A stretch of 64,000 nt of DNA from Merluccius polli (Eukaryota > Chordata > Actinopteri > Gadiformes > Merlucciidae), in assembly GCA_030340625.1 (NCBI GenBank), contig JAOPHQ010003130.1:186001-250000 (forward strand). The letters are read 5' to 3'. Below, one piece after another: positions 1 through 12,678 of this stretch (positions are counted from its first letter, which is position 1; each line of letters opens with the position of its first letter). The notes below the pieces were generated by a model. That model was not told the origin of the DNA, ran no database searches, and worked only from the letters and a program-made list of their open reading frames with translations. The translations under genes and the position numbers were made by a program.

Positions 1-770
1 ACCACACGGGTCTTAAGCGGAGCGTTTTCAGGCAGACTGGCTTCATACACGGCCTGACTAAACACTGGGGCGTTATCATTAGCGTCCAACACAGTGACGT
101 GTATCGCTACTGTGCCTGATCTCTGAGGAGAGCCACCATCCAGGGCCGAAAGAGACAATTTAATTGCCTTCTGCTCCTCTCTGTCTAACTCCTTTTCTAA
201 AACCAATTCGCCATATTTGGTTCCAGCACTTGTAGTTTGCATATTGAAAACAAAGTGTTCATTCCGTTGAAGAGTGTAACTCTGAACACCGTTTTGGCCT
301 ATATCTTCATCATGAGCCGCATTTACGCGATACCGAGCTCCTTTGTACGCAGATTCTCTTATTTCCAGCTTGATCATATCCGTCGGGAACCTCGGTGCAT
401 TATCGTTTATGTCTTGTATCTGTAGTGATACACGGTGTAATTCTAAGGGAGACTCCATAAGCAGCTCGAATTTAAGAACACATGAAGGTTTTTCTCCGCA
501 TTGTTCCTCTCTGTCGATTATCTCTGAAACAATGAGCTCTCCGCTACGAACACTGACATCACAAAACCTCCGTTGGTTTTCTTCCGTTTCAATGCGAGCC
601 TTCCTAGCAGATAATATGTCCAATGTAAGTCCCAAGTCCTTGGCGATATTCCCAATAACAGATCCGACCTTCATCTCCTCTTGAATAGTATAGCTCAGGT
701 CGCCATGAACGTAATGCAGCGCAGGTAATAAAAATAAAAACACGCGAAGACCCAACCCGTTATATTCCAT
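1..770 (-). CDS. Clustered protocadherin (gamma-like) variable exon V1, partial, type 1
   Basis: The exon starts at the ATG at 768-770 and runs off the window at position 1, leaving 256 codons plus 2 bases with no stop. It encodes a signal peptide ending ..HYVHG, mature start DLSYTIQEEMK, all of EC1 with the protocadherin Cys-X5-Cys (CGEKPSC), all of EC2, and the first residues of EC3 (PENAPLK). It is closest to V3 (signal MEYNGLGLRVF versus MGYNGMGLRVF). One oddity is SEIIDRE where every other type 1 exon has SERIDRE, from the codon near 520. The missing part, EC3 to cytoplasmic tail and donor, is expected just below position 1. Family certain; gamma subfamily inferred from its neighbours. 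Confidence 0.93.
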   Translation of the reverse strand, partial: MEYNGLGLRVFLFLLPALHYVHGDLSYTIQEEMKVGSVIGNIAKDLGLTLDILSARKARIETEENQRRFCDVSVRSGELIVSEIIDREEQCGEKPSCVLKFELLMESPLELHRVSLQIQDINDNAPRFPTDMIKLEIRESAYKGARYRVNAAHDEDIGQNGVQSYTLQRNEHFVFNMQTTSAGTKYGELVLEKELDREEQKAIKLSLSALDGGSPQRSGTVAIHVTVLDANDNAPVFSQAVYEASLPENAPLKTRV

Positions 771-987
771 CCTTGTAGAAATAGAGTAGGCCTACTAAAC
801 GATAGAAATAATAGATTCGGGATTTCTAACAACGTCGGCCTACTAAAGAAATATATTTTATCTCAGAACGGAAAGACCGTCCGTCGGCCTTCAGTGTCGC
901 TCATCGACGAATCCAGCTTAGTACAGCTCGCTTCAATAGGTGGTGGGTGGAAAGGCTGACGATTGTATTCTGTTGTAGTCTATTGCA

Positions 988-1003
988 GGTGTATAGCGAC
1001 ACC
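988..1003 (-). promoter_or_regulatory. CSE-like promoter element of V1, CGCT class
   Basis: Sense strand GGTGTCGCTATACACC, 218 bp before the ATG. The conserved sequence element with a CGCT core is the CTCF-bound promoter element of clustered protocadherin variable exons. A TGACTCA (AP-1-like) site abuts it upstream (plus strand TGAGTCA, 1005-1011). A CACCC-type box lies at 939-951, on the gene side. Confidence 0.8.
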
Positions 1004-1274
1004 TTGAGTCATCAGTAAGTATAACACAATGAGAGTGGCTACAACTCATGTAACAGCTAATGCTATTCAATTCACTCGTGCTTTTTTCTTCTTTTTTTAA
1101 AAATATATTGGGACTTAGTGGGTAATATAATAAAGTATGCCACATGTGCACCATATGAAAATAATAGTTGACAAATTCTACCTAAAGAAACATTTTTTAT
1201 ATCATATCAATTGAATTGGTGGCCAATATCGTATTCATGACAGCGTTGAAATTGGATACAGGACTCAAAGCCAT

Positions 1275-1295
1275 TCCAGCACCATGGACAGTGGC
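1275..1295 (+). promoter_or_regulatory. RE1/NRSE-like site upstream of V1
   Basis: AGCACC-AT-GGACAG core intact; 17 of 21 positions fit the REST/NRSF consensus as I know it, counted by hand. It lies 505 bp before the V1 ATG, in reverse orientation to the gene. Confidence 0.68.
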
Positions 1296-2035
1296 ATAGC
1301 ATGCAGTTGGTCAGTAGAAGCAGGGACCATAGCATTAGACAGAGCATTGCAGACCGTACAACACCTTTAAGTCATTCCTCCACACAGTGTAGCAGTAACA
1401 TTGGTTGCAGAAACAATAGTAGCACAATACATTTCTTGCATTACACAGAAAACTATAGGCGGAAGAAAACCACAAACGATACCTCATAGCAACTCGACAG
1501 GATGTTTTATGTAAAAGTTAGTTATGATTGTGAAATCCACAAAGTCCAGTGAAAGATGTCAGTCCCAAACATTGCGTAGTCAGAAAAGACACTTCTTATG
1601 CCAAAACAGCATTTCTTCAACAGAAGTTCAGGTGCTATATAGCACAAGTACGAAAAGGCTTGCACATCCTAAATTGCTTCTTCATCAACAAACTACTTTG
1701 TTTCATACCATAATGAAATAGATAAAAGTGTCATAAGGAACACAACATAAAAATAACCTCAACCTTATACTCAATTCAGTAATCTAAATATGAAATATAC
1801 ACACAAAAAACATCACGTGTGGGCCTGTAAAGACAATATTGTTTAAAAAAAGAATTGCGTTCATGAGTGTCTTCAAACCAACAGTTAATGATGGAAGCTA
1901 AATTATGTAAAATAGATGAGCTGCATTGCTGAGGAACTGAAAGATTATGTTTCTTTGTCAAAAGATATGACGTATTAAAAACAAAAAGATATAGGCCTAT
2001 ATATACATTCATATGTCATTTTTTGTTATGTTTAC

Positions 2036-4423
2036 CTCAGGGGAAGAATCAAGGTCTCCAAACACTTCTTCAAAGTCAGTTGGATTTTTTCTCAGGGTCT
2101 GGTCTGGAGGCAGAGTGTTGTCATTGTAAGATGTGACAAATTTAAAGTCACTTGTTCTAGAGCCAGTGGTTAAATACGCATCATAATTATATGTGCTGCG
2201 TAAAGTCCCAGTGCCGTCCACATCTGCATAGTTTGGAGGGAGGTAAGAGCTGGGAATAGCAACCGCTCCATCAAATAACAGTCTGGGCTTTCTCCTGCGA
2301 CAAAACCTCAATCCCAGAATGATAATAATGAAAGTCAGGAAAAAGGTGGAGACGGATACCAGCGCGATGATCAGATAAGACGTTAGTTTAGAACTGCTAT
2401 CTTCATAAGCCATATCCTTAAGCTCTGGTACTTCAGCCAAGTTATCAGAAATAAGTAAAAACATGGAACATGTAGCAGAGAGGGAGGGCTGTCCGTTATC
2501 CTTTACAGCTACTATAATGTTCTGTTTCATGTTGTCAGAATCAGAAATGTCTCGCTGGGTCCTGATCTCCCCACTGTGCAGATCGATTTTGAAAAGTCCC
2601 GGATCAGTGGATTTAATGATATGATAGGACAGCCAGGCGTTCTGTCCAGAGTCCCCATCAACTGCTATCACCTTGGAGACCAGAGACCCTCCTTGTGCAG
2701 CTTTAGGTACCAGTTCAGTCATGAAGGAGTTTCCCTCTGGGGCGGGGTAAAGTATCTGAGGAGTGTTGTCATTTACATCCATTATGAAGACACTCAGAGT
2801 CACGTTGCTGCTGAGCGGAGGAGAACCGTTGTCTCGTGCCATTAAATAGACTTTAAAGCTCTTAAACTGTTCATAATCAAATAACCTGACACTTTGGATC
2901 ACTCCGGTGTCTCCATTAACAGATAGATAAGAGGAAACTGGAGCACCGTTGACTTCACCAGGTAAAAGAGAATAGATCACTGTACCGTTTTGTCTCCAGT
3001 CTGGGTCATGGGCCTTAACAGAACACAGGCTGTGGCCAGGTTTGTTGTTTTCAGTGACATAGCTGCTATACGACTGTTCCTCAAACACAGGTGGGTTGTC
3101 GTTGACGTCAGCTATTGAAATGTGAACAACTTTCTCTGATGACAGAGGAGGAGAGCCCTCATCGGTGGCAGATATTGTGATGTTGTATTCAGACACTAGT
3201 TCCCTGTCTAGTTTCTCTGTTGTTACCAAAGAATAGTAATTGTCGATAGATGTAATGAGTCTAAAAGGAAAATGTTGGTGAATAGTGCAGCGAACATTTT
3301 GATTTTTTCCAGAATCTCTGTCCTGCACGTTAATAAGACCCACCTCTGTACCAGGTGGCACATTTTCAGGTACAGGATTGGTCAACGATATTAACGATAT
3401 TATTGGTGAGTTGTCATTAACATCAGTTATACTTATAATTACTTTAGTATCTGAAGACAGACCATAATTATCTTTTGCCTGCACAAACACTTCATATTTT
3501 GATCCCTCCTCAGAGTCTACGTCACCTGTAACAAATATCTCTCCCGTTTGACGATCAAGTGTAAACAATTTTCGTGATTTCTCAGATATCCGACTAAATC
3601 CATATGTAACTTCACCATTAACACCCTCGTCCGCGTCAGTAGCGCTAACAGTAATCACAGAGGTTTTTAACGCAGCGTTTTCAGGCAGACTGGCTTCATA
3701 CACGGCCTGACTAAACACTGGGGCGTTATCATTAGCGTCCAACACAGTGATGTGTATGACTACTGTGCCTGATCTCTGAGAAGAGCCACCATCCAGGGCT
3801 GTGAGCAATAATTTAATTTCGTGCTGCTCCTCTCTGTCTAACTCCTTATCGAGAATCAATTCTCCATATTTATTCCCAGCACTTGTCGTTTGAATATTTA
3901 GAAGAAAGTGGTCATTCCGTTGAAGAGTGTAACTCTGAACAGCGTTTTGGCCTATATCTTCATCATGAGCCGCATCAACGCGATATCGAGCTCCTTTGTC
4001 AGCAGATTCTCTTATTTCCAGCTTGATCATATCCGTCGGGAACCTCGGTGCATTATCGTTTATGTCTTGTATCTGTAGTGACACACGGTGTAATTCTAAG
4101 GGAGACTCCATAAGCAGCTCGAATTTAAGAACACATGAAGGTTTTTCTCCGCATTGTTCCTCTCTGTCGATTCTCTCTGAAACAATGAGCTCTCCGCTAC
4201 GAAGACTGACATCACAATACTGCCGTTGGTTTCCAACAGTTTTAATACGAGCCTTACGAGTAGATAATATTCCGACTTCAAATCCCAGGTCCTTGGCGAT
4301 ATTTCCAATAATAGATCCGCGCTTCATCTCCTCTTGAATTGAATAGCTCAGATCGCCATGAACGTAATGCAGTCCAGATATAAAAAATAAATACAAACAA
4401 AGACCCAACCGACTGTGTTCCAT
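2036..4423 (-). CDS. Clustered protocadherin (gamma-like) variable exon V2, type 1
   Basis: 796 codons from the ATG at 4421-4423 to a GAG codon directly before a GTAAAC donor (2030-2035). The signal peptide MEHSRLGLCLYLFFISG..HYVHG is followed by DLSYSIQEEMKRGS. V2 and V4 form a sister pair marked by GFEVGILSTRKARIKT in EC1, where other type 1 exons have GLTLDILSARKARIET. Six EC repeats are separated by DINDNAP or DVNDNxP linkers. EC2 has GSSQRSG where paralogues read GSPQRSG. EC3 and early EC4 (..IISLISLTNPVPENVPPG) are distinctive, while EC5, EC6, helix and tail are nearly the same as the neighbours. Open reading beyond the donor (V-N-I-T..) is intron and is excluded. Confidence 0.95.
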
Positions 4424-4622
4424 TGTAAAAACAGAGTAATATAAAATAGAAACGACAGGTTAGAGATTGCCAACGACGCTCTAAAAATGGATTTGATCGA
4501 AGGAGCGGAAAGATCAACGACCTTTAAAACCGCTTTTACACGATTTCCCAGCTTCGGACTGCTCGCCTTAGGAGGTGGTGGGTGGAAAGGTTGACGATTG
4601 TATTCTGTTGAACTCAATTGCA

Positions 4623-4638
4623 GGTGCATAGCGACACC
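4623..4638 (-). promoter_or_regulatory. CSE-like promoter element of V2, CGCT class
   Basis: Sense GGTGTCGCTATGCACC, 200 bp before the ATG. The adjoining AP-1-like site is changed to TGACTCG. CACCC-type box at 4574-4586. Confidence 0.8.
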
Positions 4639-4911
4639 ACGAGTCAGTAGGAAGTATCACAAATTGAGAGTGGACGTAAAACATGTAACATCAAATAGGC
4701 GAGGCATACTATTTACTTGGGTTTTCCTTTCCCCATCGTTGTTTAAGTTGTTGGTACTGCAAAAAAACTGTAGGCTACACCAACTAGACTATGATCAATA
4801 ATTAAGTGATTCAATGCTTACTAATAAAACAATGGCGAAATAAAATAAATTGAATGGTATGTAGGCCTATTCATGAAGGCATTGCAATGGTAGACAGCAC
4901 TGAAATGACAT

Positions 4912-4932
4912 TCAAGCACTACAGACAGCGAC
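4912..4932 (+). promoter_or_regulatory. RE1/NRSE-like site upstream of V2
   Basis: AGCACT-AC-AGACAG core with two changes, 16 of 21 positions by hand, 489 bp before the ATG. Confidence 0.55.
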
Positions 4933-5652
4933 ATAACAGTGTAGCAGTAACATAGTGGTTGGAGCAACAATCACATAGTGGCACAATAAAGTCATCAGAT
5001 TACAAAAAACAACTATGCAGAATAGATGCTGAAACCTCAGAATACTCAACAATAATGCGGGACGAGTGGTGAGGGACTGGGTTCAGAGAAAAACAAACAA
5101 TACCAGATAGCAACTACACAGGACATTTGATGTCACAGAAATAGTGTTTTCTGGGATATCTTGAACATTCATAACTCTACCACCCAAGTTCAGCTTGTGA
5201 ATTACACAAAGTCCAGTGAAAGCTATGTGTTCCCAACAGTGTAGTCAGAGAAAAAACTTCTATTTCCAATGTAAAATCACCACCTTTTGAACAGAAGTTA
5301 AGGTACACATCGTATAGCACAATGAAGAGTCTTGTATATCCTAAACTGCTTCTTCATCAACAAACTACTTTGATTTATACCACAATTGAATAGATACAAA
5401 TGCCATAATGTAGGCCTATTAATAGAAAAGCAAAATACATATAACCTCAACTTTGCACTCAATTAAATAATTCAAATATTTCATAAAGACATATCCCAAT
5501 GTTGGCCTGCAAAGACCACATTGTTTAAAAACATCAATGTGTGAATGCATTAGATATGACTGTGACAAATGGATGACACAAACTAAATGACGTTCAATGC
5601 ATGAGGTGCATTGGTAAGATGCTGAAATACTATATTATTATGTTATGTTTAC

Positions 5653-8040
5653 CTCAGGGGAAGAATCAAGGTCTCCAAACACTTCTTCAAAGTCAGTTGG
5701 ATTTTTTCTCAGGGTCTGGTCTGCAGGCAGTGTGTTGTCATTGTAAGATGTGACAAATTTAAAGTCACTTGTTCTAGATCCAGTGGTTAAATACGCATCA
5801 TAATTATATGTGCTGCGTAAAGTCCCAGTGCCGTCCACATCTGCGTAGTTTGGAGGGAGATAAGAGCTGGGAATAGCAACCGCTCCATCAAATAACAGTC
5901 TGGGCTTTCTCCTCCGACAAAACCTCAATCCCAGAATGATAATAATGAAAGTTAGGAAAAAGGTGGAGACAGATACCAGCGCGATGATCAGATAGGATGT
6001 TAGTTTAGAACTGCTGTCTTCATAAGCCATATCCTTAAGCTCTGGTACTTCTGCCAAGTTATCAGAAATAAGTAAAAACATGGAACATGTAGCAGAGAGG
6101 GAGGGCTGTCCGTTATCCTTTACAGCTACTATAATGTTCTGTTTCATGTTGTCAGAATCAGAAATGTCTCGCTGGGTCCTGATCTCCCCACTGTGCAGAT
6201 CGATTTTGAAAAGTCCCGGATCAGTGGATTTAATGATATGATAGGACAGCCAGGCGTTCTGTCCAGAGTCCCCATCCACTGCAATCACCTTGGAGACCAG
6301 AGAACCTCCTTGTGCAGCTTTAGGTACCATTTCAGTCATGAAGGAGTTTCCCTCTGGGGTGGGGTAAAGTATCTGAGGACTGTTGTCATTTACATCCATT
6401 ATGAAGACACTCACAGTCACATTGCTGCTGAGCGGAGGAGAACCGTTGTCTCGTGCCATTACATAGACTTTAAAGCTCTTAAACTGTTCATAATCAAACA
6501 ACCTGACACTTTGGATCACTCCGGTGTCTCCATTAACAGATAGATAAGAGGAAACTGGAGCACCGTTGACTTCACCAGGTAACAGAGAATAGATCACTGT
6601 ACCGTTTTGTCTCCAGTCTGGGTCATGGGCCTTAACAGAACACAGGCTGTGGCCAGGTTTGTTGTTTTCAGTGACGTAGCTGCTATAGGACTGTTCCTCA
6701 AACACAGGTGGGTTGTCATTGACGTCAGCTATTGAGATGTGAACAATTTTCACTGATGACAGAGGAGGAGAGCCCTCATCGGTGGCTGATATTGTGATGT
6801 TGTATTCAGACACTAGTTCCCTGTCTAGTTTCTCTGTTGTTACCAAAGAATAATAGTTTTTAATTGAAGGAATAAGTTTAAAAGGAACATGTTGCTGAAG
6901 AGAACACCTCATTTTGCGGTTTTTATCTGAATCTCTGTCCTGCACGTTAATAAGGCCCACCTCTGAACCAGGTGATGCGTTTTCTGGTACTGGATTGGTT
7001 AACGACTTCAAGGATATGACAGGGGCATTGTCATTAACATCGGTAACTCTTATAATGACTTTTGCGTCTGAAGAAATACCAAATCCATCTTTTGCTTGAA
7101 CAATAATGTCATATTTCGATCCCTCCTCAAAGTCAATGTCACCTGCAACAAATATTTCTCCAGTCTGTCGATCAAGTGAAAACAGTTTTCGTGACTTATC
7201 AGATATCCGGCCCAGTCCATATGTAACTTCTCCATTAACACCCTCGTCTGCGTCCGCAGCGCTAACAGTGACCACACGGGTCTTAAGCGGAGCGTTTTCA
7301 GGCAGACTGGCTTCATACACGGCCTGACTAAACACTGGGGCGTTATCATTAGCGTCCAACACGATGACGTGTATCGCTACTGTGCCTGATCTCTGAGGAG
7401 AGCCACCATCCAGGGCCGAAAGTAACAATTTAATTTCCTTCTGCTCCTCTCTATCTAATTCCTTTTCTAAAACCAATTCGCCATATTTAGTCCCATCGCT
7501 TGTAGTTTGTATATTGAAAACAAAGTGGCCATTCCGTTGAAGAGCGTAACTCTGAACACCGTTTTGGCCTATATCTTCATCATGAGCCGCATCAACTCGA
7601 TACCGAGCTCCTTTGTAAGCAGATTCTCTTATTTCCAGCTTGATCATATCCGTCGGGAACCTTGGTGCATTATCGTTTATGTCTTGTATCTGTAGTGATA
7701 CACGGTGTAATTCTAAGGGAGACTCCATAAGCAGCTCGAATTTAAGAACACATGAAGGTTTTTCTCCGCATTGTTCCTCTCTGTCGATTCTCTCTGAAAC
7801 AATGAGCTCTCCGCTACGAAGACTGACATCACAAAACCTCCGTTGGTTTTCTTCTGTTTCAATGCGAGCCTTCCTAGCAGATAATATGTCCAATGTAAGT
7901 CCCAGGTCCTTGGCGATATTCCCAATAACAGATCCGAGCTTCATCTCCTCTTGAATAGAATAGCTCAGGTCGCCATGAACGTAATGCAGCGCAGATAATA
8001 AAAATAAAAACACACGAAGACCCATCCCGTTATATCCCAT
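5653..8040 (-). CDS. Clustered protocadherin (gamma-like) variable exon V3, type 1 (reference architecture)
   Basis: 796 codons, used as the numbering reference. Signal peptide 1-23 (cut before DLSYS); EC1 24-126 with Cys91-X5-Cys97 and IDRE at 85-88; EC2 to 235 with LDRE at 195-198; EC3 to 340; EC4 to 445 with LDRE at 405-408 and an NIT glycosylation site at 414; EC5 to 555 with NGT at 479 and NVT at 540; EC6 to about 670; membrane helix 681-705; then basic RRRK and a cytoplasmic segment with SSYLPPNYADVDGTGTLRS and TGSRTSDFKF. It acts as a neuronal surface protein: in this family EC1-EC4 give homophilic trans recognition and EC5-EC6 cis pairing. An in-frame upstream ATG (8100) exists, but the MGYNGMGLRVF start gives the family-typical signal peptide. 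Donor GAG|GTAAAC at 5647-5652. Confidence 0.95.
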
Positions 8041-8260
8041 CCTTGTAAGGAGAGTAGGACTAATAAACAATATAGACGACAGGTTCGGGGTTTCGAACAA
8101 AGCTCTGAATAAATTGTTTTGATCGAATACATATAAAGACCATCGGCATGTAACAGCCTATACCGGGTTTCTACGAATCCCGGCTTTGTACTGCTCTTGT
8201 CAAGAGGTGGTGGGTGGAAAGGCTGACTATTGTATTATGCTGCAGGACTACTCTATTGCA

Positions 8261-8276
8261 GGTGCATAGCGACATC
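8261..8276 (-). promoter_or_regulatory. CSE-like promoter element of V3, CGCT class
   Basis: Sense GATGTCGCTATGCACC, 221 bp before the ATG, with one change in the first half. The adjoining site reads TTACTCA. CACCC-type box at 8206-8218. Confidence 0.75.
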
Positions 8277-8543
8277 TTGAGTAATGAGGAAGTATAACAT
8301 ATTGAGAGTGGATATAACATAACTCGTGGATCACCAAATAGGCTACTATTATATTCAGTAGTGTTTTACTCTTTCTTTTTTAAAGGTGTTGGAATTAGAT
8401 AAAACAATACATTGCTCCAGACATGCACCATTTAATAATTGATTAATGCTAAGGAAACCTAATGAACACGTGTTTAAATTATTTTATTGATTGGTATTGT
8501 CTTCATAAAGGTGTTACAATTGTGCACATCACAAAAAAAACAC

Positions 8544-8564
8544 TCCAGTGCCATGGACAGAGCC
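8544..8564 (+). promoter_or_regulatory. RE1/NRSE-like site upstream of V3
   Basis: AGTGCC-AT-GGACAG core, 16 of 21 by hand, 504 bp before the ATG. Confidence 0.55.
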
Positions 8565-9688
8565 ACAGCAAAGAGTCGGTCAGTAGAAGCAAGGATTATG
8601 AGCATCAGGGATGTGCAGACTGTACAACAATACCTTCAAGTCACTGCTCCATATGTAGCAGGTGTACTGTGTTGGTGGGCGCAACATACATAGAGTGGCA
8701 CAACAACGCTCTGGGACGACATAGAAACCTATGGAGACTACAACACTTCTATTTGTCTGCATTCAAAACTATCAGAGATAGTGGTGGACAGAGGGGATTG
8801 ACAATAGGCCTATAGAATAAGTACACCACCGCGCAACTAGACAGGAAAATAATAAGTGTTAAAGTGATGATATGAACATTCAGAGCTGTGACACGCACCC
8901 CTGGACCGCATGATGTCCAAAGACAAAACACATGTGTTCCCAAGACTGCGGTTCTATTAAAAGCTATTTCCAATACAAAAAATCCTACTAGAGAGATGGG
9001 GCCGATATGCACTGTGGAGCACAGCTAAGTTAAGGCCCATCATTATAAACCCTCAACATCCTGAACAACAAAGCCATTAATAATCTACCACAATGAGGTC
9101 TATAAAATACAAGAAAACATACACAAGAACTCTATATCAACAATTACAAATGTCAATAAGTATAATAATAATATTATATCACCCTTTTGCTAAGTGAAGT
9201 CCAAATTAACCCTTTATTTTAAAAAACCCTCGTTAATATGCTGCTCAAAACGGAGGTACACTGCATTTAATTGAAATGGTAAATCATTATTTGTGATGAA
9301 CAGTCATGTCTTTGTGCAGAATAATTGCAATATTGATCATTATAAACTTTGTAATTAATGACTGCATTAAAATGCAGTACTTAATTGTTAAGATCCTGAT
9401 AACATTATCTAAGTGTAACAATGTATTTCAATTTGCTCAGCCTTAATGATGCTTCACATGTCATGGTATGTGCATCACCCTGGTGCCGCTAGTGCAAATA
9501 AACAGAACAATAAAGAATAAAGATTAAACAAACAATTGAAAAAAAAATGAAATGTCAAAGGGTGTTTACTAAAGTATTTTGCAGGCAGACATCATGAAGT
9601 ACGATGGATTAAATATGATAAGCTGACAGTATGATTCTTACTTGAAACCTATGTGTTAAATCAAAATGTGTTTGGCTAAAATGCCTAC

Positions 9689-12076
9689 CTCAGGGGAAGA
9701 ATCAAGGTCTCCAAACACTTCTTCAAAGTCAGTTGGATTTTTTCTCAGGGTCTGGTCTGCAGGCAGTGTGTTGTCATTGTAAGACGTGACAAATTTAAAG
9801 TCACTTGTTCTAGATCCAGTGGTTAAATACGCATCATAATTATATGTGCTGCGTAAAGTTCCAGTGCCGTCCACATCTGCGTAGTTTGGAGGGAGGTAAG
9901 AGCTGGGAATAGCAACCGCTCCATCAAATAACAGTCTGGGCTTTCTCCTCCGACAAAACCTCAATCCCATAATGATAATAATGAAAGTCAAGAAAAAGGT
10001 GGAGACGGATACCAGTGCGATGATCAGATAGGATGTTAATTTAGAACTGCTATCTTCATAAGCCATATCCTTAAGTTCTGGTACTTCAGCCAAGTTATCA
10101 GAAATAAGTAAAAACATGGAACATGTAGCAGAGAGGGAGGGCTGTCCGTTATCCTTTACAGCTACTATAATGTTCTGTTTCATGTTGTCAGAATCAGAAA
10201 TGTCTCGCTGGGTCCTGATCTCCCCACTGTGCAGATCGATTTTGAAAAGTCCCGGATCAGTGGATTTAATGATATGATAGGACAGCCATGCGTTCTGTCC
10301 AGAGTCCTTATCAACTGCTATCACCTTGGAGACCAGAGACCCTCCTTGTGCAGCTTTGGGTACCAGTTCAGTCATGAAGGAGTTTCCCTCTGGGGCGGGG
10401 TAAAGTATCTGAGGAGTGTTGTCATTTACATCCGTTATGAAGACACTCACAGTCACGTTGCTGCTGAGCGGAGGAGAACCGTTGTCTCGTGCCATTACAT
10501 AGACTTTAAAGCTCTTAAACTGTTCATAATCAAACGACCTGACACTTTGGATCACTCCGGTGTCTCCATTAACAGATAGATAAGAGGAAACTGGAGCACC
10601 GTTGACTTCACCAGGTAACAGAGAATAGATCACTGTACCGTTTTGTCTCCAGTCTGGGTCATGGGCCTTAACAGAACACAGGCTGTGGCCAGGTTTGTTG
10701 TTTTCAGTGACATAGCTGCTATACGACTGTTCCTCAAACACAGGTGGGTTGTCGTTGACGTCAGCTATTGAGATGTGAACAACTTTCACTGACGACAGAG
10801 GAGGAGAGCCCTCATCGGTGGCGGATATTGTGATGTTGTATTCAGACACTAGTTCCCTGTCTAGTTTCTCTGTTGTTACCAAAGAATAGTAATTTTCGAT
10901 AGAAGTAATAAGTCTAAAAGGAACATGTTGCTGAATAGTGCAGCGAACATTTTGATTCTTTCCAGAATCTCTGTCCTGCACGTTAATAAGACCCACCTCT
11001 GTACCAGGTGACACGTTTTCAGGTACAGGATTGGTCAATGATATTAGCGACATTATCGGTGAGTTGTCATTCACATCAGTTATACTGATAATTACTTTTG
11101 TATCTGAAGAGAGACCATAACTATCTTTGGCCTCAACAAACATTTCATATTTAATTCCTTCCTCAAAGTCTACATCACCTGCAACAAATATCTCACCAGT
11201 ATGTCGATCAAGTGAAAACAGTTTCCTTGATTTCTCAGATATCCGACCTAATCCATATGTTACTTCCCCATTGACACCGTCGTCCGCATCCGTTGCGCTA
11301 ACAGTGACAACCAGGGTCTTCAACGGCTCGTTTTCAGGTAGACTGGCTTCATAGACGGCCTGACTAAACACTGGGGCGTTATCATTAGCGTCCAACACAG
11401 TGACGTCTATGGTTAAAGTACCTGATCTCTGAGGAGAACCACCATCCAGGGCAGTGAGCAATAATTTCAATTCCTTCTGCTCCTCTCTATCCAACTCCTT
11501 GTCCAGAACCAATTCGCCATATTTACTACCTGCACTTGTCGTTTGTATATTGAAAACAAAGTGTTCATTCCGTTGAAGAGCGTAACTCTGAACACCGTTT
11601 TGGCCTATATCTTCATCATGAGCCGCATTAATACGATACCGAGCTCCTTTGACAGCAGATTCTCTTATTTCCAGCTTGATCATATCCGTCGGGAACCTCG
11701 GTGCATTATCGTTTATGTCTTGTATCTGTAGTGACACACGGTGTAATTCTAAGGGAGACTCCATAAGCAGCTCGAATTTAAGAACACATGAAGGTTTTTC
11801 TCCGCATTGTTCCTCTCTGTCGATTCTCTCTGAAACAATGAGCTCTCCGCTACGAAGACTGACATCACAATACTGCCGTTGGTTTCCAGCCGTTTTAATC
11901 CGAGCCTTACGAGTAGATAATATTCCGACTTCAAATCCCAGGTCCTTGGCGATATTTCCAATAACAGATCCGTGCTTCATCTCTTCTGGAATTGAATAGC
12001 TCAGATCGCCATGAACGTAATGCAGTCCAGATATAAAAAATAAATACACACAAAGACCCAACCGACTGTGTTCCAT
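9689..12076 (-). CDS. Clustered protocadherin (gamma-like) variable exon V4, type 1
   Basis: 796 codons, ATG at 12074-12076, ending GAG before a GTAGGC donor (9683-9688). Sister of V2: signal MEHSRLGLCVYLFFISG and the GFEVGILSTRKARIKT segment. Differences from V2 include mature start DLSYSIPEEMKHGS (Pro for Gln), RINAAHDEDIGQN at the start of EC2, a TLTIDVTVLDAND strand otherwise typical of type 2 exons, and LDRHTGEIF with EEGIKYEMF in EC3. The helix ends IIIIMGLRFC. The type 2-like strand in EC2 suggests local sequence exchange between the two families. The donor flank differs from that of V2 (GTAGGC versus GTAAAC), so the two exons have different intron neighbours despite the shared 5' half. 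Confidence 0.95.
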
Positions 12077-12275
12077 TGTAAAAACAGAGTCATATACACT
12101 AGAAACGACAGGTTAGAGATTGCCAACGACGCTCTAAAAATGGATTTGATCGAAGGAGCGGAAAGATCAACGACCTTTAAAACCGCTTTTACACGATTTC
12201 CCAGCTTCGGACTGCTCGCCTCAGGAGGTGGTGGGTGGAAAGGTTGACGATTGTAGTCTGTTGAACTCAATTGCA

Positions 12276-12291
12276 GGTGCATAGCGACACC
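12276..12291 (-). promoter_or_regulatory. CSE-like promoter element of V4, CGCT class
   Basis: Sense GGTGTCGCTATGCACC, the same as in V2, 200 bp before the ATG. CACCC-type box at 12227-12239. The whole upstream flank is a close copy of that of V2. Confidence 0.8.
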
Positions 12292-12565
12292 ACGAGTCAG
12301 TAGGAAGTATCACACATTGAGAGTGGACGTAAATCATGTAACACCAAATCGGCGAGGCATGCTATTTAATTAGGTTTTTCTTTCCCCCTTCGTTTTTTAA
12401 GGTGTTGGAATTGAGCAAGAAACTGTAGGCTACACCAAATAGGCTATGATCAAAAATGAACTGATTCAATACTTACTAATAAAATAATGCTTAAATAAAA
12501 AAAATTAATGGTATGTAGGCCTATTCATGAAGGCATTGCAATGGTAGACAGCAATGAAATGACAT

Positions 12566-12586
12566 TCAAGCACCACGGACAGCGAC
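12566..12586 (+). promoter_or_regulatory. RE1/NRSE-like site upstream of V4
   Basis: AGCACC-AC-GGACAGCG is an unbroken consensus stretch; 18 of 21 by hand, one of the two best matches here. 490 bp before the ATG. Confidence 0.72.
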
Positions 12587-12678
12587 ATAACATGCAGTAT
12601 GTCAGCAGAAACAAAGCTCCCATCACACAGAGCCCAGCATACAAACTACAAATCACCTGATCAGTCCTCCACACAGCC

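Larger units (their letters stand above)
771..2035. other. Spacer V2-V1: V1 promoter and V2 intron side
   Basis: Holds the V1 CSE and RE1-like site. A 'distal block' at about 1250-1480 (TACAGGACTCAAAGCC, TGTAGCAGTAACAT, TTGCATTACACAGAAAA) recurs in the other type 1 spacers. No gene recognised; the short open frames here have no support. Confidence 0.7.
4424..5652. other. Spacer V3-V2: V2 promoter and V3 intron side
   Basis: V2 CSE and RE1-like site, followed by a copy of the distal block (TGTAGCAGTAACATAGTGG near 4940). It is close to the V5-V4 spacer, consistent with V2/V4 duplication including their promoters. No gene seen. Confidence 0.7.
8041..9688. other. Spacer V4-V3: V3 promoter and V4 intron side
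   Basis: V3 CSE and RE1-like site near its start. From about 8820 to 9655 the sequence is AT-rich and unlike any other spacer in the window; nothing recognisable in it. Confidence 0.65.

Noticed and set aside
9161..9650. Possible mobile element in the unique AT-rich part of the V4-V3 spacer
   Set aside because: No terminal repeats, target duplication or recognisable element sequence could be found.
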